From Clostridia bacterium (GTDB lineage Bacteria > Bacillota > Clostridia > Christensenellales > Aristaeellaceae), in assembly GCA_017410455.1 (NCBI GenBank), contig JAFQQT010000037.1:1-64000 (forward strand): DNA of 64,000 nt, given 5' to 3'. The position numbers and the translations under genes were made by a program. The notes beneath the pieces are model-generated. The model had not been told where the DNA came from. It saw only the letters and a program-made list of their open reading frames with translations, and ran no database searches. Positions 52,417 through 63,509 of this stretch are shown one piece after another. Numbering within the stretch: position 1 is the first letter of the stretch; the number at the start of each line of letters is the position of its first letter.

Positions 52417-53151
52417 TCATTCCTCCATTTCAAGGGGCGTGGCGGTCAGGCGGGAGAAGACCTCCCCCACCCGCTCGTGCATCACCAGGGTCGCGCTGCC
52501 ATCCAGCGGGGTGGCGTCGCGGTTGATGAGCACCAGATGCTGCCCGCGGAAGTAGCGCGTCAGCCCGGCGGCGGGGTACACCGTCAGCGACGTACCCGCG
52601 ACGATCAGCGCGTCCGCATGGCGGATGTGGTGCACGGCGGCGGACAGCACATCGTCGTCCAGCCCTTCCTCGTAGAGCACCACCTCGGGCTTGATCACCC
52701 CGCCGCATTCGCATTCGGGCACGCCCCGGCTGTCCCGGATGAACTCCGGCGGATAGAAGCGCGCGCACCTGCGGCAGCGGTTGCGGTGGATGGAGCCGTG
52801 CAGCTCCAGCACGGTCCTGCTGCCGGCCTTCTGATGCAGGCCGTCGATGTTCTGGGTGACGATGGCCGTCAGCCGCCCGGCCCTTTCCAGCTCCGCCAGG
52901 AAGCGGTGCGCGGCGTTGGGCTGCGCGTCCAGAGGCAGCATCTTGTCGCGATAGAAGCGGTAGAACGCCTCCGGGCGGCGCTGGAAGAAGGTCGCCGAGA
53001 GGATCTCCTCGGGCGGGTAGTCGTACCGCTGATGGTACAGCCCGTCCACGCTGCGGAAATCAGCAATGCCCGACTCCGTGCTCACCCCCGCCCCACCAAA
53101 GAAGACGATGCGCCGGGATGTGTCGATGATCTGCTGCAGCTGCTCGTACAC
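52417..53151 (-). CDS. cobB: NAD-dependent protein deacylase (sirtuin)
   Basis: 244 residues, sirtuin family; removes acyl groups from lysines using NAD. Motifs: FFGGAGVSTESGIADFRS, TQNIDGLHQKAG, the catalytic His in LELHGS, zinc cysteines CRRC and CEC, and AGTSLTVYPAAG. GTG 53151 with GGAGG eight bases upstream. Overlaps the nitroreductase gene by ATGA. Symbol by family only. Confidence 0.92.
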   Translation of the reverse strand: MYEQLQQIIDTSRRIVFFGGAGVSTESGIADFRSVDGLYHQRYDYPPEEILSATFFQRRPEAFYRFYRDKMLPLDAQPNAAHRFLAELERAGRLTAIVTQNIDGLHQKAGSRTVLELHGSIHRNRCRRCARFYPPEFIRDSRGVPECECGGVIKPEVVLYEEGLDDDVLSAAVHHIRHADALIVAGTSLTVYPAAGLTRYFRGQHLVLINRDATPLDGSATLVMHERVGEVFSRLTATPLEMEE

Positions 53152-53174
53152 GTCGGTTTCCTCCTTCGGGCGGG

Positions 53175-53816
53175 TCAGTCCTGCGTGAGGCGGGATGCGC
53201 GGATGCCGTTCTCCACCGCATCCACGGCGGGACCGGGGGCAATGCAGCGGGCGCGGGAGAGCAGTGCCATAGCCTCATCGGCCCGTCCGGCGGAAGCCAG
53301 GCAGCTGGCGGCGTTAGCCAGGGCTGAGGAGAGGATCACGTCCCGCTGGGGCACGTCGGGCGTTTTCTCAAGGCAATCCGCCGCCCGCATGAAGCCGTGG
53401 TACGCATCCATAACGCGCCCTGCGGCGTGATCGAGGCGGGCCAGCTTGATGCAGGGCAGGTAGAACGTGTGGCCGTACTCCCCCGCCCGGCGGTAGCCCT
53501 CGGCCATGGCGGCCTGATCGCCGCCCATCTCGCCGCACAGGCCATGCAGGAAGTGATACAGCGCCTTCTCCGCGTCGCCCGGCAGGCCGCAGGAACGCTC
53601 CAGATCCGCCAGGGTGCGCTTTGCGCCGTCGATATCCCGGCGGCTGATCTTGTTCAGGATGTTGGTCAGGTGCACCCGGGCCGTGCTGACGCCGGGCCAG
53701 GCGGGCGCCAGTATGGGCCCGAAGGCCTGCATATGCACCGCCCACGCCTGCTGGAAGGCCGGCGCAGCGAGGGCTTTGGCGGCGATCATCTCCGCCAGGG
53801 CAGAGGGTTTCTTCAT
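53175..53816 (-). CDS. TPR-like helical protein
   Basis: 213 residues, all helical. Repeated patterns such as LADLERSCGLPGDAEKALYH and DAYHGFMRAADCLEKT suggest TPR repeats. It shares the ...GEYGHTFYLPCIKLARLDHA pattern with the larger upstream protein (AERHGHRFHLPHMLLAARYV), so the two are paralogues. It starts within the stop of that gene (ATGA) and ends 23 bases before the sirtuin. No known function. Confidence 0.72.
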   Translation of the reverse strand: MKKPSALAEMIAAKALAAPAFQQAWAVHMQAFGPILAPAWPGVSTARVHLTNILNKISRRDIDGAKRTLADLERSCGLPGDAEKALYHFLHGLCGEMGGDQAAMAEGYRRAGEYGHTFYLPCIKLARLDHAAGRVMDAYHGFMRAADCLEKTPDVPQRDVILSSALANAASCLASAGRADEAMALLSRARCIAPGPAVDAVENGIRASRLTQD

Positions 53817-54961
53817 GATGGATTTTCCTCCCGTAGGATCATCTTCGCTGCATCGCCATAATGGGCGATGTTTTCCTGCGTCGTGCCGATTTCACCGCCC
53901 GGGAACGCCCGCAGCGTCCAGTGCTCCCGCACCTGGGGCGGACAGGCCGCCAGCAGCGCATCGATCAGCGCCTCATAGGTTCGGGAATGATTGGCGTACA
54001 AGTGAATCTCCGGCTGACCGTCGTGCAGGATGAAGCCGTGGGTCATCATATCGATCTGCGCCGGTTCGGGCGCAAGGGGCTGGAAGGCCGCCAGCTGGTG
54101 CGTAAAGCATGCCTGCGTGCCCTCCCGGATCAGCAGGCGGCGCATCTCCTGCTCCTCCCCGACAAACCAGGTCCAATAGGCCGCGATGTCCTCCGGATCC
54201 GGCGTCTTCGCGGTGAAGTGCGGGTGTGTGCCGTCCAGCATCATGCGGATGCCCGGGCCGTAGTCCTTCAGGCGTCGGGGCGAAACCTTCTCCAGCGCTT
54301 CCAGGGCGGCCTCCACCTCCCCGTCCCGGCCCTGCAGGGCGTACAACGTCGCCTGTGCGTGGAGGTACTCCTCCGCATTCTCCGCCGGAGCGGCTTTGGC
54401 CAGCAGGCGTTCGGCCTCCTCCGGGCGGTGCATCATCAGCATCGCCAGGGACATGATCGCATGCATCACAGCCACGCACCGGCGCCTGTTCTCGTCCATG
54501 GGCGGGAAGGCATACACGCAGTCGATGGCCTTGTCAAGCTCCTGGCAGGCAAGCTCATAGGAGCCGGTCTCGTAGACATAACGCGCCGCCAGCAGCATGT
54601 GGGGCAGATGGAAGCGGTGTCCGTGCCGCTCCGCCCGGCGCATGCAGCGTGCCATGCGCACCGTATCGCCGCACTGCAGGTAGAACACGCCCATGAGCAC
54701 CTGCACCAGCGCCTTGTCCGGCTCATTCTCCGTGGCCTTTACCATGCGCAGCAGCCGCCGGATCTTCTCCCTGGCAGCGTCCAGGTGCTTTGACTCCATG
54801 TCGTCCAGCACGCGCAGGATCAGCAGGTGGGCGCAGGGGCTGTCCGGGAATGCCTCCTTCATCACAGGGAAGTAGCGGCCCATGTGCATCTCCCAGCGCC
54901 TGCGCGATGGCAAAAATGTCAGCGTCAGCCGGGCCGCCGCGTTGCGCAGAAACTGCATCAT
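53813..54961 (-). CDS. TPR-like helical protein, larger paralogue
   Basis: 382 residues. Helical repeats, e.g. LDAAREKIRRLLRMVKATEN, MGVFYLQCGDTVRMARCMRR and MHRPEEAERLLAKAAPAENA. The last third (WTWFVGEEQEMRRLLIREGT to the end) is not repetitive. ATG 54961 (or 54958) behind GGGGAGG. Follows tgt by a small gap and overlaps the shorter paralogue by 4 bases. Unknown role, operon with tgt, sirtuin and nitroreductase. Confidence 0.72.
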   Translation of the reverse strand: MMQFLRNAAARLTLTFLPSRRRWEMHMGRYFPVMKEAFPDSPCAHLLILRVLDDMESKHLDAAREKIRRLLRMVKATENEPDKALVQVLMGVFYLQCGDTVRMARCMRRAERHGHRFHLPHMLLAARYVYETGSYELACQELDKAIDCVYAFPPMDENRRRCVAVMHAIMSLAMLMMHRPEEAERLLAKAAPAENAEEYLHAQATLYALQGRDGEVEAALEALEKVSPRRLKDYGPGIRMMLDGTHPHFTAKTPDPEDIAAYWTWFVGEEQEMRRLLIREGTQACFTHQLAAFQPLAPEPAQIDMMTHGFILHDGQPEIHLYANHSRTYEALIDALLAACPPQVREHWTLRAFPGGEIGTTQENIAHYGDAAKMILREENPS

Positions 54962-54990
54962 GCTCCCCACCTCCCCCGGGCAGAGCCGCA

Positions 54991-56874
<1,884 letters not shown>

Positions 56875-56882
<8 letters not shown>

Positions 56883-57738
56883 GGGACCACCTTCCGCTGG
56901 CGCCGGCAGGCAGCACGCCGCCGGTGGACACGGGCAGGCACAGCTCCTCGGAGTCGATGCGGCCGCCGTGACGGCTCACCACGCACTTCTCCAGCATGTT
57001 GGAAAGCACGCTGGCCTGGAAGCCCGTGGTATAGCTGTTGATGAGGTAGAACAGGGGCCGGTCGGACAGCACCTGGGCACAGGTGTCGATGAGGCCGTAA
57101 AGCTCATTTTCGAGCTTCCACACCTCGCCGGACGGGCCGCGGCCATAGCTGGGCGGATCCATCAGGATGCCGTCATACTTGTTGCCCCGGCGGATCTCCC
57201 GCTGCACAAAGCGCAGCGCATCCTCGACAATGAAGCGGAAGCGCGTCTCCGGCAGACCGCTCAGCTCGCGGTTCTCCTTCGCCCACTGCACGATGCCCTT
57301 GGAGGCGTCCACATGGGTCACATGGGCGCCCGCCGCCGCACAGGCGATGGTGGCCGCGCCGGTGTAGCCGAAGAGGTTGAGCACCTTCACGTCCGTGCGG
57401 CCGGAGGAGCGGATGATATCGCTCATCCACACCCAGTTGGCGGCCTGCTCCGGGAACAGGCCCGTGTGCTTGAAGCTGGTGGGGCGGACGTAGAAGGTGA
57501 GATCCTGATGCCGGATCGTCCAGCGCTCCGGCAGGCGGGTGAGGAACTCCCACTCGCCGCCGCCCTTCTCGCTCCGGTGATAATGGGCCTGCGCCTGCTT
57601 CCACAGGGCAGGATTGGCCTTGGGCCAGATGGTCTGCGGGTCGGGGCGGCGGAGGATCACGTCGCCCCAGCGCTCCAGCTTCTCGCCGTCGCCGGTGTCC
57701 AGCACCTCATAGTCCACCCAGGTATCTGCTAAAAACAT
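56875..57738 (-). CDS. RlmI-like SAM-dependent methyltransferase
   Basis: 287 residues. SAM motif KVLNLFGYTGAATIACAAAG, VTHVDASKGIVQWAKENREL, then the MDPPSYGRGPSGEVWKLE catalytic motif. Related to the RlmI/RlmK rRNA cytosine-5 or guanine methyltransferases, but without the N-terminal PUA domain. ATG 57738 with GGAGG. First gene of the tgt operon on this strand. Confidence 0.85.
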
Positions 57739-57875
57739 ATCTGTACCTCCACGGTTCTTGCAAAAAGAGGGTCAGCGGTAAATCACCGTTTCATCAAGGG
57801 GCTTGTTGTCCGCATGCAGGCGTCCAGAACAGCGCTCCTCCGCACCACAAAACAAATTCCGAATTCCAAATTCCC

Positions 57876-59651
57876 TCAAACCGCCCTGGTCGCGTCCTCC
57901 AGCCACACCTTCTCCTCCTCGGTGAGGTAGGGCGCGAGGGTCTTGCGGACCTTGGCATGGTAGGCGTTGAGGAGCATGCGGCACTCCTCGCCCAGCAGGG
58001 AGGGGATCACCGCATCCAGGTCGAAGGGCACCATGGTCAGGGTCTCAAAGCGCAGGAAGCGGCCATAGCCGTTCTGCTCCACCTCGCGCACCACGGTCAG
58101 GTTCTCCAGGCGCACGCCGAAGCCGCCCTCCAGGTAGAAGCCCGGCTCGTTGCTGGTCACCATGCCCACGTCCAGGGGCTGGGTGTTGGCAATGCCCCAG
58201 TGGATGCGCTGGGGGCCCTCATGGACAGAGAGCATGTAGCCCACGCCGTGGCCGGTGCCGTGGTTAAAGTCCATCTCCAGCCGCCAGAGGGGCTCGCGGG
58301 CCAGATAATCGAGGTTCGCGCCGGTGCAGCCGGCCTTCCACTGGGCGTTGCCCAGCTGCAGGTTGCCCTTGAGCACCAGGGTGTAGAAGCGCTTTTCCTC
58401 CTCCGTCAGCTCGCCCATGGCGATGGTGCGGGTGATGTCGGTGCTGCCCTGCAGGTAGTGGCCGCCGGTGTCGGAGAGGAGGAAGGAGCGGGGCTCAATC
58501 TTCCAGGCGGACTCGGGGGTGGCGCCGTAATGCACGATGGCGCCGTGGGCCGCATAACCCATAATGGGGGTGAAGCTGGGGCCCACATAGCCCTCCTGCT
58601 GGCAGCGGAAGGCCTCGAGCTTCTCCGCCACGGAGATCTCGTCCATGTCGATCTTGCCCACGTTCTGCTTCAGCCAGCAGATGAACTTCGTCACCGCCAC
58701 GCCGTCCCTGATGTGGGCGATGCGGAAGTTCTCCACCTCGGTGTCATTCTTCATGGCCTTGGGCAGGGTGGTGGGGTCGGCCTTGTCGATGACCGCGACA
58801 TTCGCGGGCACGCAGGCTTCCAGCTTGCTGTTGACCACGTTCAGGTTCATCATCAGCTTCGTATCCGCGGGCAGGGCGGCCACATAATCGTAGACCTCGC
58901 CATAGGAGCAGATGGTCACGCCGTCGGCCTGCAGGTTGCGGGTGATCTCATCGCTCAGCACGTCGGGGTTGATGAACAGCACCGCTTCCTCCGCCGTCAC
59001 CGCCGCAAAGCTCAGCACCACGGGCGTACAGGCCACATCATCGCCGCGCAGGTTCATCAGCCAGCACACGTCCATCAGGCTGGCGATGACCACCGCATCC
59101 GCGCCTTCCCTGCCCAGAGCGGCGCGCACGTCCATCAGCTTCTCGGCGCGGGACTTGCCCACCAGCTCAGCGCTCAGCTCCATCGCGGGCTTTGCGCTCA
59201 GCGCGGGGCGATCCTGCCAGATCTCGCCCACCAGGTCGTTCTCGCACACGACCTTCGCGCCCTTCTTCTCCGCAATGGCGCGCAGCCTTGCCGCCAGGCG
59301 GGCGCTGACCACGCGGCCGTCAAAGCCGAAGGTCATGCCGGGCTTCAGGTGCTTCTCCAGGTACTCGGTGATGGCGGGCACGCCGGGCTCGCCCATCTTC
59401 ATCAGGTCGATGCCGCTGCCCTCCAGCTGCTCGGCAGCCTGCAGGAAGTAGCGGCCGTCCGCCCACTGTCCGGCCCAGTCCGCGCCCACCAGCAGCGTAC
59501 CCGCGCTGCCGGTGAAGCCGCTGACCCAGCTGCGGCACTTGAAGTGGTCGCCGACATATTCAGAACCGTGGAAATCGTCCGTGGGCACCATGTAGAAATC
59601 AACGCCGTGGGCTGCCATCGCCCGGCGCAGGCTCACCAACTGCTCTCGCAT
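57876..59651 (-). CDS. Xaa-Pro aminopeptidase (M24B)
   Basis: 591 residues. Aminopeptidase P-type metalloenzyme that removes the first residue before proline. N-terminal creatinase-like domain; C-terminal pita-bread domain with the metal ligands visible: Asp in LLSDTGGHYLQGSTDITRTI, His in DFNHGTGHGVGYM, Glu in TSNEPGFYLEGGFG and ENLTVV. Length fits the long eukaryote-like form. ATG 59651 behind AAGGA; a longer start at 59690 is not preceded by a ribosome site. Confidence 0.92.
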   Translation of the reverse strand: MREQLVSLRRAMAAHGVDFYMVPTDDFHGSEYVGDHFKCRSWVSGFTGSAGTLLVGADWAGQWADGRYFLQAAEQLEGSGIDLMKMGEPGVPAITEYLEKHLKPGMTFGFDGRVVSARLAARLRAIAEKKGAKVVCENDLVGEIWQDRPALSAKPAMELSAELVGKSRAEKLMDVRAALGREGADAVVIASLMDVCWLMNLRGDDVACTPVVLSFAAVTAEEAVLFINPDVLSDEITRNLQADGVTICSYGEVYDYVAALPADTKLMMNLNVVNSKLEACVPANVAVIDKADPTTLPKAMKNDTEVENFRIAHIRDGVAVTKFICWLKQNVGKIDMDEISVAEKLEAFRCQQEGYVGPSFTPIMGYAAHGAIVHYGATPESAWKIEPRSFLLSDTGGHYLQGSTDITRTIAMGELTEEEKRFYTLVLKGNLQLGNAQWKAGCTGANLDYLAREPLWRLEMDFNHGTGHGVGYMLSVHEGPQRIHWGIANTQPLDVGMVTSNEPGFYLEGGFGVRLENLTVVREVEQNGYGRFLRFETLTMVPFDLDAVIPSLLGEECRMLLNAYHAKVRKTLAPYLTEEEKVWLEDATRAV

Positions 59652-59847
59652 ATCGTTCAGTCCTTTCTTCAGGGGGATTTTTCCCCACAATCATCCACGA
59701 TATAGTATAGCATCATTTCCCCGATTCTGCAAGGATGAAACGCCCGCGTTGTACATCCGCTGTATCTGCTGCGGCAGCCCGTTGACTTTCCCGCTTCAGC
59801 GTAGTAAAATGCCGCTATCCCCCCATTCCGAAACGGAGGTTGCATCC

Positions 59848-60768
59848 ATGTCCGACGCCATGCGCACCATCGCCGGGAGCCTGCCCGGGCTGACCGAAAC
59901 GCTGCTGACCGATTACGGTCAGGGCCGCCACATCGACCGCATCGAGCCCTTCAGTCAGCCCGATCGCGACGTGATCGTCGATCTGCTGACCAAGCTCAAG
60001 CGGCTGCTCTTCCCCGGCTATTTCCGCGACCCCTGCTACCGCGTGCAGACCATGCAGCACAGCCTGTGCGCGCTGATGGAGGATGTGGCGTGGAACCTGG
60101 GACAGCAGATCGCCATCGCCATGCGGGGCGGCGAAAGCGTGGACGCCGCGCGGGCTGCAGAGCTGGACGCGCAGGCGCAGGAGAAGACGGTGCAGTTCCT
60201 GGAGCGCCTGCCGGAGGTCCGCTCCCTGCTGGAAACGGACCTGGAGGCCGCCTACGAGGGCGACCCCGCCGCCACCAGCCGGGATGAGATCATCATCGCC
60301 TATCCCGGCCTGCAGGCCATCATGGTCAACCGCATCGCCCATGTGCTCTTTGAGCTGCGTATCCCCCTCATTCCCCGCATCATGACCGAGTACGCCCACA
60401 GCCGCACGGGCATCGACATCCACCCCGGCGCGACCATCGGGCGGTACTTCTTCATCGACCACGGCACCGGCATCGTCGTGGGCGAAACCACCGTCATCGG
60501 CGACTATGTGAAGATCTACCAGGGCGTGACCCTGGGCGCGCTCTCCACCCGCGGCGGCCAGAGCCTGCGGGGCCATCGCCGCCACCCCACCATCGAGGAC
60601 AGGGTCACCATCTATTCCGGCGCCTCCGTCCTGGGCGGCGACACGGTCATCGGCCACGACGCGGTCATCGGCGGCAACGCCTTCATCACCGCCTCCGTTG
60701 CGCCGGGGATGCGCGTGTCCGTGCGCAGCCAGGAGCTGGAGATGCGCCCGGGCAAGGTGAACTGGTGA
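59848..60768 (+). CDS. serine O-acetyltransferase (hexapeptide type)
   Basis: 306 residues. Makes O-acetylserine for cysteine synthesis. The N-terminal helical half is long, as in the SrpH/EpsC-type enzymes. The left-handed beta-helix shows TGIDIHPGATIGRYFFIDHG, TGIVVGETTVIGDYVKIYQG and VTLGALSTRGGQSLRGHRRH; both active-site His regions are present. ATG 59848 behind GGAGG. Stands alone with a strong terminator. Confidence 0.92.
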   Translation: MSDAMRTIAGSLPGLTETLLTDYGQGRHIDRIEPFSQPDRDVIVDLLTKLKRLLFPGYFRDPCYRVQTMQHSLCALMEDVAWNLGQQIAIAMRGGESVDAARAAELDAQAQEKTVQFLERLPEVRSLLETDLEAAYEGDPAATSRDEIIIAYPGLQAIMVNRIAHVLFELRIPLIPRIMTEYAHSRTGIDIHPGATIGRYFFIDHGTGIVVGETTVIGDYVKIYQGVTLGALSTRGGQSLRGHRRHPTIEDRVTIYSGASVLGGDTVIGHDAVIGGNAFITASVAPGMRVSVRSQELEMRPGKVNW

Positions 60769-61114
60769 TGCGCCGGGCAGCCTGAGCCGCCATCACATCC
60801 CCAACGCTGCACCACCTCACAGCCCCCGCGTCAGCCCCGTTTTCAGGGTGACGCCAGGGGGCTGTTTATCGTTGCACGCAGCACGCTTCCGCGCAGGATT
60901 TTTCCGATTCCGTGCCGTATTCCTTCGCCATCTGTGCGAAAATCCCCGCGTCGCTCCGTTGTTACCCATGTACCACCCGCACCGCCGGGCGGCTGACGCT
61001 GCACAATCGCGCCCATACACGGAAAATCCTTGCAATCACCCCCGGTTTGTTGTATAATGGATATGATATGTTCAGCGTTCGATAACACTCATCTCATACA
61101 GGAGGTATCGCCAG
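60769..61114. other. 345-base gap with a terminator and a promoter
   Basis: After the acetyltransferase a strong two-part hairpin (60820-60864, arms CAGCCCCC and GGGGGCTG, then TTTAT). The middle (60870-61020) has no gene. The promoter of the TIR operon is at 61030-61058: TTGCAA, 17-base spacer, TATAAT. AGGAGG precedes ATG 61115. Confidence 0.8.
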
Positions 61115-62704
61115 ATGACATGCATGCATCGCAAAGGCGGACTTCAGATCCTCATCCACCAGCAGGGCAGCTGGTTCAGCCGCTGCCTCTGCTGCCATGC
61201 GGAGTATCCCGCAAAGGATGTGACCCTGCCCGTGCAGGCGGGCGAAACCGCTGCCCGCGCTGCCATGGACATGGATGCGCGCCGCTTTGCCCGGGCTGCT
61301 GCCGCCTTTGACGAGGCCCTCAGCCAGGGCGGCGACCCCCGCTGCCACATGGGCGCGCTGCTGTGCGAACTGGGCGTGGCCTGGTGCGGCGATGAATACC
61401 AGCCCACCTTCACCCTGGACGCTCCGCCCCGCCAGCCCCTGGAAGACAATCCCCGCTGGCAGACGCTGGCGCAGCAGGCCCCGAAGCTGCCGGCCTTCGC
61501 CTGGCAGGGGCTGGAGGACCTGCGCAGGGAGCTGGAGGCCATCCTCGGCCCCATGCGGGAGGACGAAGGCCGCAGCGCCTGCGACGTGTTCCTGTGCTAC
61601 CGCCGCACGCCCGCCAACATCAACCGGGCCCTGAAGCTCTATCGCGACCTGACCGATAAGCATCTGCGCGTCTTCTGCGCAGACTTCACCACCCGGGGCA
61701 AAACGCAGGAGCAGTTCGAATCCCTCGTCGGACACGCGCTGCGCACCGCGGAATACATGGTCATCCTGCCCGGCGACGGCGAGAACGCCCTCACCCCCTG
61801 GATGCTCAACGAGATTCACCGCGCTGCCTGCCCGGAGAAGAACCGCTACATCGTCAGCGACGGCCACGCCTCGCTGCCCGATATCAGGGGGCAGATCCTC
61901 TCCATGGAGAAGATCACCCAGGAGCTTCTCAGCATTTCGGCGGACTGCCGGCCCCATCGCCTGTGGGAGCGCGCCCTGAGCGCCCTGAAGCAGGAGAGCG
62001 GCACACCGGAGGCTCTGCGCCTGCTGGAGCGCGCCAGCACCCGGGGGGACAACGCCGCCCGGTTGATGCTGGCCACCCTCTTTGAGGAGGGCGCCCTGCT
62101 GCCCGCCGATCCCGCCCGCTCCGCCCACTACCGCCGCCTGGCGGCCGATGTGGACGAAGCCACCCGCCAGCGCGTCTATGCGGCCCTGGGCGAAGTCGAA
62201 CAGGCGCGGCACATCGCCCGCCGCAACGCTGTGATCTACATCGCAGCCGACGTTTCCGACGCGGGCCTGGCCGCCTCGCAGGCGCTGATGAAGCCCCTGC
62301 TGGCCGCCCTGCAGGCGGATCGCCGCCTGGCCATGAGCGAGGTGTGCCTGGTGGGTTACGACCGCCACGCCCGCGTGCTGGAACCCGCCAAGGCGCTGGA
62401 GAAGTACGGCCTGCCCGGCAACGCCGCCCGCATGCTGCACACCCTGCGCGAGGGTGGGCGCGATCAGCAGGCCTACGCAGCCAAGGGCCTGCGCCTGTGC
62501 GCCGCCGAGCACCTCTCCCGCAAGGGCGACCTGCTGCCCCTGGTGGTGCTGCTGGCCACCGGCGCGCAGAGCGACGCACCCCAGGCCGTGGAAGCCGCGC
62601 TGGAGAGCGTCAGCGGCGTCTTCGCCAACTGCGGGCACGCGCTCCTCACCGGCGCAGCGCAGATCCCCGCGTGCATCGCCGGGCTGCTTTCCGCCCTGCG
62701 CTGA
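61115..62704 (+). CDS. TIR-domain protein with Sel1-like and vWA-like regions
   Basis: 529 residues. An N-terminal Cys/His cluster (TCMH and CLCCH within 30 residues) may bind a metal. Residues about 154-245 read as a TIR domain: ACDVFLCYRRTPANINRAL at the first strand, LRVFCADFTTRGKTQEQFES, AEYMVILPG and LTPWMLNEIH. The last has W229 and Glu233 where TIR NADases have the catalytic Glu. Sel1-like helices follow (RGDNAARLMLATLFEEGALL), then a possible vWA domain (NAVIYIAADVSDAG to LLATGAQSD) with an incomplete metal motif. Cytoplasmic. First gene of an operon. Confidence 0.7.
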   Translation: MTCMHRKGGLQILIHQQGSWFSRCLCCHAEYPAKDVTLPVQAGETAARAAMDMDARRFARAAAAFDEALSQGGDPRCHMGALLCELGVAWCGDEYQPTFTLDAPPRQPLEDNPRWQTLAQQAPKLPAFAWQGLEDLRRELEAILGPMREDEGRSACDVFLCYRRTPANINRALKLYRDLTDKHLRVFCADFTTRGKTQEQFESLVGHALRTAEYMVILPGDGENALTPWMLNEIHRAACPEKNRYIVSDGHASLPDIRGQILSMEKITQELLSISADCRPHRLWERALSALKQESGTPEALRLLERASTRGDNAARLMLATLFEEGALLPADPARSAHYRRLAADVDEATRQRVYAALGEVEQARHIARRNAVIYIAADVSDAGLAASQALMKPLLAALQADRRLAMSEVCLVGYDRHARVLEPAKALEKYGLPGNAARMLHTLREGGRDQQAYAAKGLRLCAAEHLSRKGDLLPLVVLLATGAQSDAPQAVEAALESVSGVFANCGHALLTGAAQIPACIAGLLSALR

Positions 62705-62737
62705 CCCCATCCGAACGATACAGGAGGTTATCCGATC

Positions 62738-63490
62738 ATGAATATCCTGCCCACCGCACAGGTTCGCCAGCTCCGTTGCCCCAGGTGCGGCAACAGCGTC
62801 CTGCCCCAGCACACCCCCGGCATGAAGATCGTCTGCCCGATCGTGGGCTGCAACGGCATCTTCGACCCGGACAACATGCCCACCTTCTACCCCGATCCGC
62901 CCCGGATGAACCTGGTGGCCGGCGCGGTGGCCGGACAGGCTGACGGCTCTGCCAGCCCGCTGAACTTCGGCCGCAACGAGTCCGGCGAGATCATCGTCAC
63001 GGGCGTGAATGGTTCCCCCTCCGTCATCGACATCCCCACGTCGGTCAATGGCCGCGCGGTGATGGGCATCGGCCCCCGCGCCTTCGCCGATCAGACCGCT
63101 CTGCGCCGCGTGACCCTGCCCGACACGGTGGTCACCATCGGCGAGGACGCCTTCGCAGGCTGCGTCAGCCTGGAGAGCGTCACCTTCGGCACCGGCCTGC
63201 GGATCCTGGACATGGGCTGCTTCCGCGACTGCGCGAGCCTGGACTACGTTTCCCTCCCCGCCCGCGTGGAGGAGATCGGCCGCGACGCCTTCGCCCAGTG
63301 CACCAGCCTGGCCGAGGTCGAGCTGAACGGTCCGGTGAAGGTCATCCGCGACAATGCCTTCGGCCTGTGCGAGCAGCTGAGCATCTTCAAGTACCCGGAG
63401 CGGCCGCAGCGCATCGCACCCGGCGCATTCTCCGCCTGCTACATGCTGCCCCAGTCCGTGCAGGACGATCTGTTCCCCAACGGACAGTAA
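62738..63490 (+). CDS. zinc-ribbon BspA-type leucine-rich-repeat protein
   Basis: 250 residues. An N-terminal zinc ribbon (LRCPRCGNSVLPQ and CPIVGCNG) precedes LRR_5 repeats of the BspA type (RAVMGIGPRAFADQTALRRV, TVVTIGEDAFAGCVSLESVT). Unlike the BspA-like protein at 46098 it has no signal peptide, so it is inside the cell. Starts 33 bases after the TIR gene behind AGGAGG. It may sense or bind a partner of the TIR protein. Confidence 0.82.
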   Translation: MNILPTAQVRQLRCPRCGNSVLPQHTPGMKIVCPIVGCNGIFDPDNMPTFYPDPPRMNLVAGAVAGQADGSASPLNFGRNESGEIIVTGVNGSPSVIDIPTSVNGRAVMGIGPRAFADQTALRRVTLPDTVVTIGEDAFAGCVSLESVTFGTGLRILDMGCFRDCASLDYVSLPARVEEIGRDAFAQCTSLAEVELNGPVKVIRDNAFGLCEQLSIFKYPERPQRIAPGAFSACYMLPQSVQDDLFPNGQ

Positions 63491-63509
63491 CGCCACGGAG
63501 GTGACACAG

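Noticed and set aside
57957..59705. Plus-strand frame of 582 codons
   Set aside because: Shadow of the Xaa-Pro aminopeptidase gene, whose metal ligands are intact on the minus strand.
61094..63496. Minus-strand open frame of 800 codons under the TIR operon
   Set aside because: Gly/Ala/Val/Asp-rich antisense shadow of two well-supported genes with a promoter and ribosome sites on the plus strand.
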